The position numbers and the translations under genes were made by a program. A DNA stretch of 64,000 nt from Flectonema sp. DT1601 (taxonomy: Eukaryota; Euglenozoa; Diplonemea; Diplonemida; Diplonemidae), in NCBI GenBank assembly GCA_964019425.1, contig OZ025810.1, forward strand, positions 310,001 to 374,000, read 5' to 3'. The notes under the pieces are model-generated. The model saw only the letters and a list, made by a program, of their open reading frames with translations. It was not told the DNA's origin and searched no databases. Positions 35,363 through 46,400 of the stretch are shown here, piece by piece (positions within the stretch are counted from its first letter, which is position 1; each line of letters begins with the position of its first letter).

Positions 35363-38022
35363 CTAAACAACAAAAACCACCTGACTATTACTTGGAGAGT
35401 CGTCGGCTTCGTCTTCCTCCCCATCGTGTTTGTTGTCCTCCTCGTCTTTTTCTCTCTTGGTGGCCTTGGATCTTTTTTTTTTCTTTTTATCCTTTTTGTG
35501 CTTGACTGGGCTAATACCTGACTCTGTGTCGCCTTCCTCGACATCAGGTGTTTTCTCAAGGTGAATTTTGCTCTCACAGGCGGGTAAGACGTGTTTTTGA
35601 AATATATTCCTAAGCTGCATGGCGATAATACTTAAGTCTTCAGCTGCGGTGACATCATTAGGAGTCAGGTTGTTTTGTTGGATAACTGAATTGTTGCACG
35701 ACTGGTGCCATTCGGAAACCGATAGCATACCGAGACCCCCCATATCTACATCGTCAGCTGCTATATCAAACGGATACGCATTAAACAAAACCTTCCTGTC
35801 AACCGAAGAATGGGATGGCGACTGCTGTTGTTGTTGGTCATTTTTAATATCAAACACGTCAATGGATTTTAGAAATACAATTAAATGCGAGAGTTAAAGA
35901 GTTTATACACAGACGGAATACAAACCTCTTCCTCGTGATCGTGCTGCTCGTGGTGCTTCTTGGTGTCTTCCGTTGGCTTCGACAGGTCTGGGAGGGAACC
36001 CATTCGTCTATGAACTTCACACTCGATGTTCCACTTTAGGCAGGGAAATGTTTTTGTTATGACTTGGAAATCATCCGCTTCTAAAATAAGAAGTTCACAA
36101 AGTGTACCCGAGCGTACGGTAGCAGCGCGCTTGTTCCCCGGAGCGAGTAAACTTAACTCTCCAAAGAACGATCCAGTTGAGATCGTAGCAACATGTACAT
36201 CACCTATCGTAACACCTGCGAACCCGTGAGCTATGAAAAACATCGCACTCCCCTCTTCACCTTCTTGTACGATGGCAAAGTCTCTGTTGACGATTCGATC
36301 CTTGAGACACTCAGCAAGTGCAACCTGTTTTATTGATTTGATTAGTATGTGATGTCGTTATCACTTACAGTAAAGAATAAGATGCGTACCTTGCATTTCG
36401 TTGTCGACGCTCTGAATATTGGCAACCTATTCAGACATTCAACTCTAATGTAGATGGCCATCGTTTCTTGTACTGTTGGAGGAAGCAGATTCACAACCTC
36501 AACAGCAGATCGAAGACGTATTTTTTCTGAAAGCAAATGATGTTGTAAGGACAACACATCTTCAGTAACATCATCTGGTAAGTGATAATGCTGGATTACT
36601 TGCATTGTGCGGTACATGAGTTGCCGATGCTCACCCGCAGTGTCAACCATCATAAGACTGGCTATTTTCCCAACCAGAATACCATTCCACATGATGGCAG
36701 CAACACAACAAACGTTTGCAAGAAGGCGAGATTCTAACCCGCTTACAGCCACGTCTCCGTAACCAACACTACTCAGAGTGTAGAGAGTCCAATATAAACT
36801 TATGTCATACCCATGAAAGAAATCTTTGTCGTCTTGTGAATTGACAGCCACGTGTAAGCAGGCAAAAAAGTGAATCCCAAAAGAAGTCATGAGGAAGAAT
36901 CTCACCATAGGAAACCACCCAAAAGCCGATTGAACTGTCGCTCTGGACACCATTCGTACACTGTCAAGGGAGAAGAACGATCGCAGTTTAAAACCATTAG
37001 CGATTCGAAGACAGTATCCCAACTTTTCTATGACTGGTGAACTAGACAGATATCCAGCAATGTCAAGAGGGAATGCCGAAAGGATCGCCACCAGTACAGC
37101 ATTCCGTTGTTTAGTCAGACAGCAGTCGTTCTCTATGAACCCAATTTGGTAAGCTCGGTATTTAACTTGGAAATCGAGTGTGGCAACAATCGTCAACATA
37201 ATTTCACAACCGATAAAAATATGCTGATGATCACCATACAACCTTGTAGCTGGGATATGAAGTGGTGCAACAATAAGATAATAAAGTATACTGATAAAAG
37301 TACAAATCTGAAGGATGTTTTGACATGACAAAAGGGAACCTTCTTCTCTTTTCATAAGGATTCGGAATGCGTCCTTGTCTGTATCTCTGAATGATTCGGT
37401 TACCATGTGCTCTAGTTTAGAAACAGTTGATATCCAAGTTTCTTCATCAACTGTTCCCTTTACGTGTTCCATTAATGATACGAACTCGTTAGGTAGAATC
37501 GGTTCTTCAATACCTTTAACGTCCAGTTCTAACTCAAACATCCTATCAACAGCACATAAAGTGAGAGGTAAGTCCAGCAGTCGTATTGTAGCTACCAATT
37601 CGCTCTTTGTGAAGAGTACTTCACTCTCTGACAGTAGCTGCACGAACTTCGTGCATTGCTCTGTTTCTGAATCTGTTAGTTTGACCTGTTTATATTATTT
37701 TTAGAGGCTTCAATTTAACACGGAAAGGCTATCAAGATTTTAGACACACCTTGTTATCGCTTACTATGTCATGAGACTTTAGGGCAATTCTGCTTTTCGT
37801 AGCACTTCTCATGCGTGCAAAGCTCCTCAAGCTTCTCGCAGAGCGGTACGGGAACATCGCCCCTTCTCGAAGCTCTTCGCCTCCCAACTGATCTTCATGG
37901 TAATGTGGAATGCTGCGGCAACTTCGAAAAGATCGCATAGTCAGCATTGAACGCATCGGGAACAGTTGTCCCTCCCGTTCCTCACCCAAATCATTACTCA
38001 GTAGATTTGCAAAATTCGCCAT
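35363..38022 (-). CDS. Cyclic-nucleotide-gated / voltage-type K+ channel, four exons
   Basis: Six-helix cation channel with a cytosolic cyclic-nucleotide-binding domain (CNG/HCN/EAG superfamily). Exons 38022-37750, 37685-36390, 36324-35926 and 35824-35363 join in frame to about 809 residues. An Arg/Ser-rich N-terminus comes first, then helices S1-S3, a weakly basic S4-like segment (RIANGFKLRSFFSLDSVRMV), S5, the pore YTLSSVGYGDVAV with a GYGD filter that predicts K+ selectivity, and S6. The binding domain shows EGEEGSAMFFIAHG and the phosphate-binding cassette GSFFGELSLLAPGNKRAAT with its Arg. The tail is rich in Lys, Glu and Ser. The last junction is the least certain, since acceptors at 35825 and 35822 both fit the frame. 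It presumably couples cAMP or cGMP to membrane potential. Confidence 0.87.
35825..35925 (-). other. Intron 3 of the channel gene
   Basis: About 101 bases, GTTTGT...CAACAG. No AG lies between the donor and a CAGCAG pair, so the acceptor is one of two sites three bases apart. Confidence 0.6.
36325..36389 (-). other. Intron 2 of the channel gene
   Basis: 65 bases, GTACGC...AACAG, phase 0, with AG|GT at both ends. Removal restores the start of the nucleotide-binding domain. Confidence 0.85.
37686..37749 (-). other. Intron 1 of the channel gene
   Basis: 64 bases, GTGTGT...AACAG, phase 0, with AG|GT at both ends. Confidence 0.8.
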
Positions 38023-38041
38023 CTTGTGACATTCGACTCAC

Positions 38042-38057
38042 CTGGTAAGAAATATAA
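38042..38057 (-). promoter_or_regulatory. Putative splice-acceptor tract upstream of the channel gene
   Basis: TTATATTTCTTACCAG ends 19 bases before the ATG. Confidence 0.45.
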
Positions 38058-38367
38058 TGAACACTGCACAACTTTTATTAAAGAGACATGTCTTGCATAA
38101 CGGGACAAGAATAGCTTCCGCTCAGCCCAGCTGCTTTGGTGTAGTGTGCTCGTTAGGTCTTTTGTGTTGACAATACTCCAAGAAATTCAATCAACACATC
38201 TGCCACTTGATCGGTACTCAGTCCCTCGGGTATCGAGCAACCAACGCGGCCACACCACGAGCGGAGTTGCTTGTCTGAAGTACTCTGTGGTTGTTATGGT
38301 TATTGTTTTGTTTTCTAACAACGGGATTGCAATTTTTTTTTTCAAAAAAAAATAAATAAATAACAAA

Positions 38368-39873
38368 TCATACGTAGTACGGATCTCTCTCTTTTGGGAG
38401 AAATTTGTTAAAGCAGAGAGGGTCCTCTTCAGGAGGTACCGGATCAATGTTAATAGCCTTCAAGGCTTTTTCTTTCTTTGAGTCCAGAAAGTAAACTACA
38501 ACGCGATCGTTCTTTGTCCCACTAACTCGTGCCCGCTTACCATTTAATTCTGGAGCAGCAACTAGTCTAGCAGCGTGTACTAACATACCTCTTGGGTATG
38601 GGATTGGGTTAGATTCTTTGGGAGTGGTTGGCTTTGCTAGTTTTATTACATTACTGGTATACACAGCTGGGATGAATTCATCACCTTCGTCTACCACCAA
38701 AGGACTGTCATTAAGAGAATAGTATTGTAAGAACGCAGCTGTAACTTCTTTAGGTGTAAAAAGACTGTTTGAAATTTTACTAACAGGAATTGTTATGGTT
38801 TTGCTTCCAAAGTTTACAGCGATTTGTTGACCTGATGTCGGGATGGATTTCTCTGTCACCCATCTTTCAACCATTGCAACATCGTATGTAGTAGAAGAAG
38901 TTGTTACCCTTACTATTCTCCCATGAATCATGCTTGAGAGTTTAATTGTACTATCGACAGATTGCCTTCCTTTTATTAATTTGTTTCTTGGAGTCCACTT
39001 GGACCTCAATTTCTTAAAATCTTGGTCAGATATTCCCAATTCTCGATCTGCTATTTTCATTGCTTTTACCTGATGATCTTTTTCCAAAGCCCCGTCATCG
39101 TCTCGACCACGCTTTTCAGAAGCGGCTCGCAAAACCAGTTTGGCGATTTTTAATAAAGTGCCTTGTCGGTCCCAAGATCCCGTAAGAACAGAAGTTCTCG
39201 CTTCTTCTTCATACATGGGACAGTTTTCTAGAATTGTGGGGTAGTTTTTCGAGAAGGTTTCAGGTGTAAGGTCAGTAAATGATTCTGACAACTTTAACTG
39301 CAGGAATTGAGCGGTGCTTCGTTGTCCTAAAATGTTACAAACTGAGGGGTGGTACAGAGGGATTCTTACATGTAAAAAGTCCTCTATTTCGATAATCGTA
39401 TCTGACACGAGAATTGCTTTCTCAATAACACCCTCCAAGTCGGTTGAAGGATTCACTTCCCCATCTGCAGTTTCCCGTCTCCGATTATTCACAGCTCGGG
39501 TAATGCGAGCAACAATATTCGCGCAGGTGATGGTCTTCATTTTTGGATTCAAGTCGTCTAATGTACTGTCAACTATTTCTTCTATTCGCTGTTGGATAAA
39601 GTGATCCATTTTATAGTTATCTTTTATACATCCGGCTATCTTAACGTATCCAATCGGGTCTGGTAACAGTTCAAGAAGTTCTGGGAACATCGGATGATAT
39701 ATTTCAATGACATTGTTAAACGCCTCTTCTTTGTCACTACTTAAATCCGTCAACAGCTTCAACGCATCATCAAATAGCGTCTTATCACTGCTACATCCTT
39801 CTTTTGGAGTGTTTCTCGAACACTTCTGCACAGCTGCCAATATCAGCTGTCTAGATCCATCTCTATTCGACAT
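38368..39873 (-). CDS. Possible divergent Nop-domain (Prp31-like) protein
   Basis: 501 residues, single exon. The N-terminal half resembles the Nop domain of Prp31/Nop56/Nop58 in segment order: HPMFPELLELLPDPIGYV (compare the FPELESLVPN...DY block of Prp31), a long helical region, VSDTIIEIEDFLHVRIPLYH followed by PSVCNILGQRSTAQF (compare the VESRMSFIAPNLSIIIGAS block), and MYEEEARTSVLTGSWDRQG where Prp31 has its RRKAARLVAAK helix. If real, it would bind a kink-turn RNA together with a 15.5K/Snu13-type protein. The match is by eye and weak, several core Gly are absent, and the C-terminal 200 residues match nothing I know. The start is the ATG 17 bases after an ATCAG acceptor-like site. It could instead be an unrelated lineage-specific protein. 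Confidence 0.4.
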   Translation of the reverse strand: MSNRDGSRQLILAAVQKCSRNTPKEGCSSDKTLFDDALKLLTDLSSDKEEAFNNVIEIYHPMFPELLELLPDPIGYVKIAGCIKDNYKMDHFIQQRIEEIVDSTLDDLNPKMKTITCANIVARITRAVNNRRRETADGEVNPSTDLEGVIEKAILVSDTIIEIEDFLHVRIPLYHPSVCNILGQRSTAQFLQLKLSESFTDLTPETFSKNYPTILENCPMYEEEARTSVLTGSWDRQGTLLKIAKLVLRAASEKRGRDDDGALEKDHQVKAMKIADRELGISDQDFKKLRSKWTPRNKLIKGRQSVDSTIKLSSMIHGRIVRVTTSSTTYDVAMVERWVTEKSIPTSGQQIAVNFGSKTITIPVSKISNSLFTPKEVTAAFLQYYSLNDSPLVVDEGDEFIPAVYTSNVIKLAKPTTPKESNPIPYPRGMLVHAARLVAAPELNGKRARVSGTKNDRVVVYFLDSKKEKALKAINIDPVPPEEDPLCFNKFLPKERDPYYV

Positions 39874-39890
39874 CACTATTGTGTGACTCC

Positions 39891-39908
39891 CTGATGAGGT
39901 AAGTTAAT
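39891..39908 (-). promoter_or_regulatory. Putative splice-acceptor tract upstream of the Nop-like gene
   Basis: ATTAACTTACCTCATCAG ends 17 bases before the ATG. Confidence 0.5.
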
Positions 39909-40038
39909 CAAATCATATCACAAGAGAGTGAGTCTAATATAACAGATCAATAATACGAATGTGTAAATATCTCGTCTTCAGTAGAAACCGCAAGACAAAC
40001 TAAAATAGAGTACAAGAACAATAAAGATGAAACAACGA

Positions 40039-41472
40039 TTACGCAACCAGTCGAACAAGAGGAGGAAAGTCACCGAATCCACCTGCCCATGGAGTTGCTA
40101 AGGATTGTAAACTACAACCAGCACCCTCCAGACTACAATTCAGTACCTGATGTTGACATCTATCTGGTTCAGGGTAGCTCCTGCCGGTAAGTATCCGACC
40201 ACGGGGTGGAGGTCGAAGAGGGGCTTCAAACACCCGCGAGTGGCTAACAGATCGCCCCGTCCGCTGTCCATTCAACCGGGAAGATGACTGCAATCGGAGG
40301 CGACCAACGTGATAAATAACTCCCTTAGTCGTTTGAAACATGTCACACCGATCGGCTTTATTATTAACACGAGCAGTAGCAGGTGGAATGCCATTACCGT
40401 AATTACAAGACTGAGAATCAGGAACTCTCGGAAATAAGGTACTTCCGATTGTAGTGTTTGGATCGGTCGTGGGTTCGAATCCCTGAGGAGCTATTTTTTC
40501 CCTCTCCGGCTGTTTTAAGAAGTGAAAAAATGGAATCGATGGGTTACCATGTCTGGGTCTTCGGAAACAGGGGTTACAACCGAGTCTGCGTCCAACGGTG
40601 GGATCAAACTTGTCGGTTTCTACACGAGTTCGTGATACTTTTGCTGGCCACCATCCATGCATATTTCTAAATAGTCCACAATACTCCCCACAGATATCAG
40701 ACGGAGGATCAATTGACGCATCCGATTCTTTAGAGTGAGCCGACTCCTTTTCTACATCGACATATGCTGCCTGTTGATTCATCGCATTGAAAACCATATA
40801 CGACATGTCATGCTCCGATGATGTCTCACTTGAGCTGCTCGACGAAAATGATTCAGCCACCGGAGCGTTGTAATGGAGGGGACGTTTTTTCCCAACATTT
40901 TCACCAGCTTTTCTGAATATACTTTTAGCTATCTGTAATCGGTTGACAGGAGCTGGTTTTTTTACATCTGTTATTTTAGGAAATGCGATATTGTTTAGAC
41001 GCTTGAGGTTTGATTTTAATGAGCTGTCCTCGTCTGCATCTGCGGCGGCTTCCGCTCGAAGCATTTCTTCACAATTTGCGCGTTCTTCTAAACGAGCGTT
41101 TAGAGGAGCTATTTCAGCATCGATCTCGGCATTTTCATCTTCCGTGTTGTTTGGATTATTGCGACGTTCCTGGAGGTTATTCCATCTGTTCAAATAATGC
41201 TCTGCGCTGTTTGCCATCATCGACATGATGTTGTGACGCTTTTGTTGTCTGTCCTGTTGCTGTTTTCGATAACTTTCGTAAGCCAGGAATGCTTCTGCCG
41301 CAGCAACGATATCTTTTACATTTTTAGCAGGTAAAGCTCCCAGTGTGTCATCAGTTTCTATGAGACTGAAAATAGGAACTCCATCTTCCATCTTTAGCTT
41401 AACCTCTGCAGTTACCCGCACCCAACTGGTGCGAGATATCCTTATGTTTCTCATTACCTTCTTCCTTTCCAT
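40039..41472 (-). CDS. Unknown protein; C-terminal third may be non-coding or inserted sequence
   Basis: A 477-residue open frame that I do not recognise. Residues 1-250 look like real protein: a basic start, a Gln/Arg/Asn-rich helical region (YRKQQQDRQQKRHN and YLNRWNNLQERRNN), an acidic Ala-rich stretch and a Ser run (SFSSSSSSETSSEHD). From about residue 290 the character changes. It contains APQGFEPTTDPN, the antisense reading of a tRNA-like GGTTCGAATCC on the plus strand, then Arg/Pro/Ser-rich sequence lacking obvious folding signals. The true C-terminus may therefore be different, through splicing or an inserted tRNA-derived element. An acceptor-like CCACAG lies 16 bases before the ATG. 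Confidence 0.5.
   Translation of the reverse strand: MERKKVMRNIRISRTSWVRVTAEVKLKMEDGVPIFSLIETDDTLGALPAKNVKDIVAAAEAFLAYESYRKQQQDRQQKRHNIMSMMANSAEHYLNRWNNLQERRNNPNNTEDENAEIDAEIAPLNARLEERANCEEMLRAEAAADADEDSSLKSNLKRLNNIAFPKITDVKKPAPVNRLQIAKSIFRKAGENVGKKRPLHYNAPVAESFSSSSSSETSSEHDMSYMVFNAMNQQAAYVDVEKESAHSKESDASIDPPSDICGEYCGLFRNMHGWWPAKVSRTRVETDKFDPTVGRRLGCNPCFRRPRHGNPSIPFFHFLKQPEREKIAPQGFEPTTDPNTTIGSTLFPRVPDSQSCNYGNGIPPATARVNNKADRCDMFQTTKGVIYHVGRLRLQSSSRLNGQRTGRSVSHSRVFEAPLRPPPRGRILTGRSYPEPDRCQHQVLNCSLEGAGCSLQSLATPWAGGFGDFPPLVRLVA
40412..40500 (+). repeat. tRNA-like / possible SINE-derived segment
   Basis: The plus strand carries a perfect RNA polymerase III B-box, GGTTCGAATCC at 40472-40482, followed by a T run at about 40494-40499 as at the end of a tRNA gene. 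The preceding GGATCGGTCGTG also looks like a tRNA variable/T-arm region. However, the T stem pairs poorly, and no A box or matching acceptor strand is evident, so this is not a working tRNA. A decayed tRNA or tRNA-derived SINE head is the likely reading. Confidence 0.35.
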
Positions 41473-41488
41473 TTTTGTTTTTACCTCT

Positions 41489-41504
41489 CTGTGGTATAAG
41501 TATG
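41489..41504 (-). promoter_or_regulatory. Putative splice-acceptor tract upstream of the 40039-41472 gene
   Basis: CATACTTATACCACAG ends 16 bases before the ATG. Confidence 0.45.
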
Positions 41505-41865
41505 ATCATCTTCTTCAATGAATAAAATTACTAAATATAATAAATAATAACTGTTGCAGCGCGCAGGGTAAATTGATATTGTTGTATTATCAAGCTTAAA
41601 AAGGAAACAACAAGTAGGGTAAAAAAAATAAAAAATAAAAAAAAACAAGAGGAAAGAAATGAAAAGGACAGCAATCATCCAGAAGGACGGCTTAACAATA
41701 AACAGAAAAGTCAAGACAGTTCGCACTGCTCTCTCACTCGGGTTAGTTGTTGTAGTTAACAAGAAACAAAATAAGGGTTTTTTTTTTTTTTTTTTTTTTT
41801 CAATAAAATAAATGAAACCAGTCAAGAGAGGAAGTTAGATAGAAGAGTACTAATAAAATAAAAAG
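41505..41865. other. Intergenic spacer
   Basis: Short A-rich spacer with a T run of about 22 bases near 41780-41800. No other feature seen. Confidence 0.6.
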
Positions 41866-43326
41866 CTACTGGTCAGACGATGATATATTTGTCAGCGTCT
41901 TAACAATTTGTTTGAAGGCTGGTCGATTTTCAGGAACGTCAGCTCGACATTGCTTAATGAGATTAATAAATTCGACAGGGGTTGACTCAGATATTTGAAG
42001 GTGTTTTTTTGAAAACCCAACGAGACCAACCAGCTGTGGAAGACTCTTCTCAGGCCAAGGAGTTTTCCTGGTTAAGAGCTCCCACAAGATTACAGAAAAA
42101 GAATAAATATCCGACTGATCATTAAAATCTTCACCTCGAAGTACTTCTGGAGCCATCCACGCGGGAGATCCCTGGATATGCTGAGTATTAACAAATGTGT
42201 TTAGTGTTTGACAAGACATTCCAAAATCACAAACTTTTACTTTATCACTATCGCTACTTCCCAATAAAATATTTAATGACTTAAGATCCATGTGGATAAC
42301 AGAAGGATTTCTTGAGTGTAAATACGTCATCCCAGCTGCAATACCCTTCGCCCATTGCAGACGAACTTCCCATGAAATATGATCGACCGCGTGGATTCGT
42401 TGATATAAATTACGCGCCATCAACTCAGTCAGGATATATAACTTATTCGGAGGTTCGATAACCGCTCCATAAAATGTTATTATATTAGCATGGCGGAACT
42501 TTGACATCAGAGTGAGCTCACTTCTGAATGACCTAATGCAAAAAGTGTCATCAGGTTTTGTATTAAGACATTTACATGCGACGATATCTCCAGTAGTTTC
42601 AAGGGTTGCTTTGTAGACATTACAGAATGAACCACTTCCAAGAGACCTACCGAGAGTGACATCAACCGAGTCGTGTAACCAATCAATGGTTTGAAGATCT
42701 TGAACGAATGTATTGGTTAGAATTGTGTTAGTTTGTGGTGGTTGTACTTTATGGAATTGCTTTGAATTATCATCTTTTGTGTATCTCCGAATTCGGTTGT
42801 TCATCGCACGTGACAGTTCATGGTTTTCAATAGCTGTGATGATATCGACATGTCGAAAGTCAATAGCCATCGATAATGAATTTTGACCTCTCCATTCATA
42901 TAAAACATCCGCATCGTATGACAGAAGAAGATCAACGATGTCTTTCCTTCCATGTATCACAGCTGATATTAAACAACTTGCGCTGTCGCTGTTCTGTACA
43001 ATCCTGGCATTTGGATCAGCACCCTTGTAGAGTAAAAGTTTTATAAGTTCAATATTATCTGGCATTGAATAACAAGTCTTACAAAGTACTGTGCACTTCC
43101 ATCCAATGCGCATGTCGACGTCAGCAATGTTCCCACACAAGAACAAGTAGACTAAATCATTTAGCTTCTTGCTAGATGCTAATTCATAGGCACTGAGACC
43201 GCTGCTTGGAAGGGGATTACACGATGCTGGGTATCTACCAGGTAGAAGTTTTACTCTCTTTTCAATCTCAGTTATGTTGTCACTGTCTGTTTCTATTAGC
43301 TTCTCAATCTTCATTTCGAGTTCCAT
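41866..43326 (-). CDS. TKL-type protein kinase with N-terminal ankyrin-like repeats
   Basis: 486 residues if translation starts at the ATG at 43326 (MELEMKIEKLIETDSDNI); the frame stays open upstream but reads hydrophobic, AT-driven sequence, and an acceptor-like CTACAG stands 18 bases before this ATG. Residues 40-175 contain ankyrin-like units (ELIKLLLYKGADPNARI and IVDLLLSYDADVLYEW). The kinase domain covers about 222-480. It has glycine loop LGSGSFCNVYKA, Lys in VACKCLN (about 252), catalytic loop VIHMDLKSLN, DFG in VCDFGMS, and GSPAWMAPEVLRG. The Arg of HRD is replaced by Met, so this is a non-RD kinase that may not need activation-loop phosphorylation. The family resembles plant and amoebozoan TKL and integrin-linked-kinase-like proteins. 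Cytosolic; the substrate is unknown. Confidence 0.88.
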   Translation of the reverse strand: MELEMKIEKLIETDSDNITEIEKRVKLLPGRYPASCNPLPSSGLSAYELASSKKLNDLVYLFLCGNIADVDMRIGWKCTVLCKTCYSMPDNIELIKLLLYKGADPNARIVQNSDSASCLISAVIHGRKDIVDLLLSYDADVLYEWRGQNSLSMAIDFRHVDIITAIENHELSRAMNNRIRRYTKDDNSKQFHKVQPPQTNTILTNTFVQDLQTIDWLHDSVDVTLGRSLGSGSFCNVYKATLETTGDIVACKCLNTKPDDTFCIRSFRSELTLMSKFRHANIITFYGAVIEPPNKLYILTELMARNLYQRIHAVDHISWEVRLQWAKGIAAGMTYLHSRNPSVIHMDLKSLNILLGSSDSDKVKVCDFGMSCQTLNTFVNTQHIQGSPAWMAPEVLRGEDFNDQSDIYSFSVILWELLTRKTPWPEKSLPQLVGLVGFSKKHLQISESTPVEFINLIKQCRADVPENRPAFKQIVKTLTNISSSDQ

Positions 43327-43344
43327 GTTTACCGAACTGTGTCG

Positions 43345-43365
43345 CTGTAGGATAATCAAAAGAGG
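43345..43365 (-). promoter_or_regulatory. Putative splice-acceptor tract upstream of the TKL kinase
   Basis: Pyrimidine-rich run ending ATTATCCTACAG, 18 bases before the chosen ATG. A nearer ACACAG lies at 43337. Confidence 0.45.
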
Positions 43366-43439
43366 TAATGTAGACTTTGTGGTCACAAACAAAGGATTCT
43401 CAACGCTGTACCAATAAATAAATATTAACAAAATACGTT

Positions 43440-46400
43440 TAAAAAAAAAAAAAAAGTTTTTTTTTTTTTTTTTTTTTCAGTAACCTTATAGCCGCAAGTA
43501 TCACTACTAATTCTAAGGTTAAGGTGTAGGAAGAGACGGACCTCACAGTATTCGAAGCACCGGGTCCGTGGTGACAACAAAACATAACAACAATTTGAAT
43601 AAGTTTTTACGCTTAAGCCGCATGACTGTTGACTGCTAGGAGCAAGACAAGGCAGCCAATGGGCTAAAACATAGAGAACGGTCGTCAGTAAGAATAAATA
43701 AAAAAAAATAAAAAAACATAAAAAACACATAAGAATAGAAGTTCCTTTTTCTCTCAAGTAGAGAGATTGCTTCCTTTGAAGAGCATTAATTACGAACACG
43801 CGAGGGATATTATTTATCCGTTTTTGTGAACGAATTATTTTTTTTTTCGATTTTTTTTTTTACCATAAAGTCCAGGTTAAAAAAAAACTAAGCGAGCGAT
43901 CAATAGTCGTAATCCACTACTCCGACTCAGGATCTTATTGGCCGCTCGTGGTTGATTGATTTTATTAGTCTAGTTTTCCGTTAAGCTCATCAAGCTACAG
44001 TTAAGTGACTAGCTCAAAACAGTTACAGGGAAATTAATTTGTTTTTTTTATTTTTATTTTTTATTTTGAAAAAATGTTTCAGGACCGGTATTAAAAGATG
44101 AACATAAAAAAAAAAAAAAATAAATAAAAATTAAAAATTTAAAAAAAAGATATTCCAAAGAAAAAAAAAAAAAGGAGAGGAGGAAAAAAAGAAATCCCCT
44201 ATACAAGGACATACCGACGTCGTTTCCCAATTCACACCAGGGATGTATTAGTTGACACGTAATATTTGGAAAAGGAAATGGAAGCAAAACCTGTCCTGCA
44301 CTGCAAAGGCCCTCAGAAATAAAGAACGGGGAATCTAAATCCCCTGATACTTTGTAGTCATTGCAAGAAAAATGATTTCAAAAAAAAAAAAAAAAGAAAG
44401 AGCGGGGGAAAAAAGACCAATCCCTCAGTTTATTATTCCCTGTCTTCCTCCCTTTTTTTTTTTTTTTTGTTTTTGTGTAAGCCAGATGAAGTTGACTCTA
44501 GATACCCCGGCAGTCGCAATTGATCCCGCTGGGCAAGGTCCTCGCTGGCACGAGTGTCAGTTTTGGAGCCTTAGAAGAAAACACATCACTTGAAACTTCA
44601 ACTCGTTTAAAAAAAGAAAAACATATGAAAAGAGATTATTTGAAAAAAACAGAGATAATGCGGTGTCCCTGTCAACATTTTTTGAAGAGTTTTTTTTTTT
44701 TAATTGCATTTATAGTAATAGAAAAAAAGACTCAATAGAGGAGATAAAATAACGATAACGAGCACCCCGTGAGACTCTGAAATCCGTGAGTCAACACTAT
44801 TGACCAAAGAGAGTTATGGAAGTTAAAAAATGAAGCAATTAGGGGGGGTTGTGCAAAAAGCTATCAACAATGGCTGATAACCACACAAATAACAACAAAG
44901 AGAAGTTACTTTCAGTTTTAAAAAGTGCAAAGCAACCTCTCTCTCCATGCCCTTCAATTCAGCTTCAGTTAATTAGAAAAAAAAGAATAAAAAAATTTAA
45001 AAAAAAAAAAAAAAAACGCCTGTTCCATCCTTCGAATCAAATCGACTTGCCTAAGGGGAGTAACACTTTACTTAAGATGCGGATAACGTGCTGTCAAGAA
45101 TAGGTGTGATAATGGGTGAAAAAGAATCGGGGGGGGAAAAAAAAAGAGAAATTGCTACATCAAAACACAGTAAATTACTGCATCACATCTTCAAGCAAAA
45201 AGCAAGTAGGGAGATAACAGGAGGGGACAGAATGAAAAGAACTAATTTTTTTGGTTGGGAGGAGGTTAAACGAGAAGTAACATTTTTTTTTTTCACACAA
45301 AAAAAACTAAAAAAAGGTGGGAATAAAAAGATTCCCTATAGTTGGTTGTGCACAAGTGATTACTCGAGCAGTCAATCCCGAAATGAACTTGATTCCACAG
45401 GATATCTAACTCGCACTTGTCACGTTTTTCTTGGAAAAAAAAGGAAAAGAAAAAAAAAATATGTTTTTTTTACGATTTGTTTATTTATGATCCACCGAGT
45501 CCACAACTACTGACAAAACACAGAAATTATTGAAAGTTTTTCTTGAAGCGAGTACGCAACAAAAAAAAAAAAAAATTTTTCAACTGACTGAGGTTATCTA
45601 CTAACTCACTTACAAGATCATTAAAAAAAAAAATTAAAAAAAAAAAAAAAAAAACAAATCAAACATCAATGGAGGAGTAATCATTCCAAAACAACAAGAC
45701 TTTCTATTTCAGTCCCAACTTTCAGAAAAAAAAACCACACCAGGGGGGTGACAGATTAAGCAGCAACCATGAAGTTGCCTGCGAAAAAAAAAAAAAAAAA
45801 AAAATGCTTTCCATGTGATCGTATTTACGAGCTGTAAATTAGATCGCAAAGCCAAACAAAAAAAACGAAACAAATGAACAACAAAAAGAACGGGGGAAAA
45901 AGGAAAAAAAAAAACTGCCCCACACTTTTTCTGCGAATAGACAAAAAGGAAAATCTACACTAAGCGGTCAACACAAAGTGCATCAGAGATTCCTATAATT
46001 GTAGAAGTAAACTTAATTAGTGTACCAAAACATCTTTAAACACGATTGCATTTTAGAGCACATCTCACCAATGCTTTTCATTTTTACAGAACGAAATTCT
46101 CACAGCAGAACCAATCCACTTAAGGGTCCAGCACACTCGAAACAGTTGGAATGATAATTTAAATCTGTTTGGAATATTTATTTATATTAAACCACGATTA
46201 AAAAAAAAAAAAAAAAAAAAAAAACACCATTTAACCCCGAACAAGTAGATAAAAGAAACAGGTGTTGGGGCTAAAAAGTTACGAGTCTGAATTCACGAAA
46301 AATAATTTTTTTTACAGCAAAACCAAGCTTTTTTTTTTTTTTTTTTTTTGATGAGAGTTGGTTGCAACCAATTACAAAGAGAAAAAAAAAAAAAAAAAAA

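Noticed and set aside
43327-43431. N-terminal extension of the TKL kinase frame (35 residues)
   Set aside because: AT-driven hydrophobic sequence upstream of an acceptor-like CTACAG; the internal ATG at 43326 begins protein-like sequence.
44054-45513. Several short open frames in the gene-poor region
   Set aside because: Homopolymer-driven composition, no domain, no splice-acceptor-like leader.
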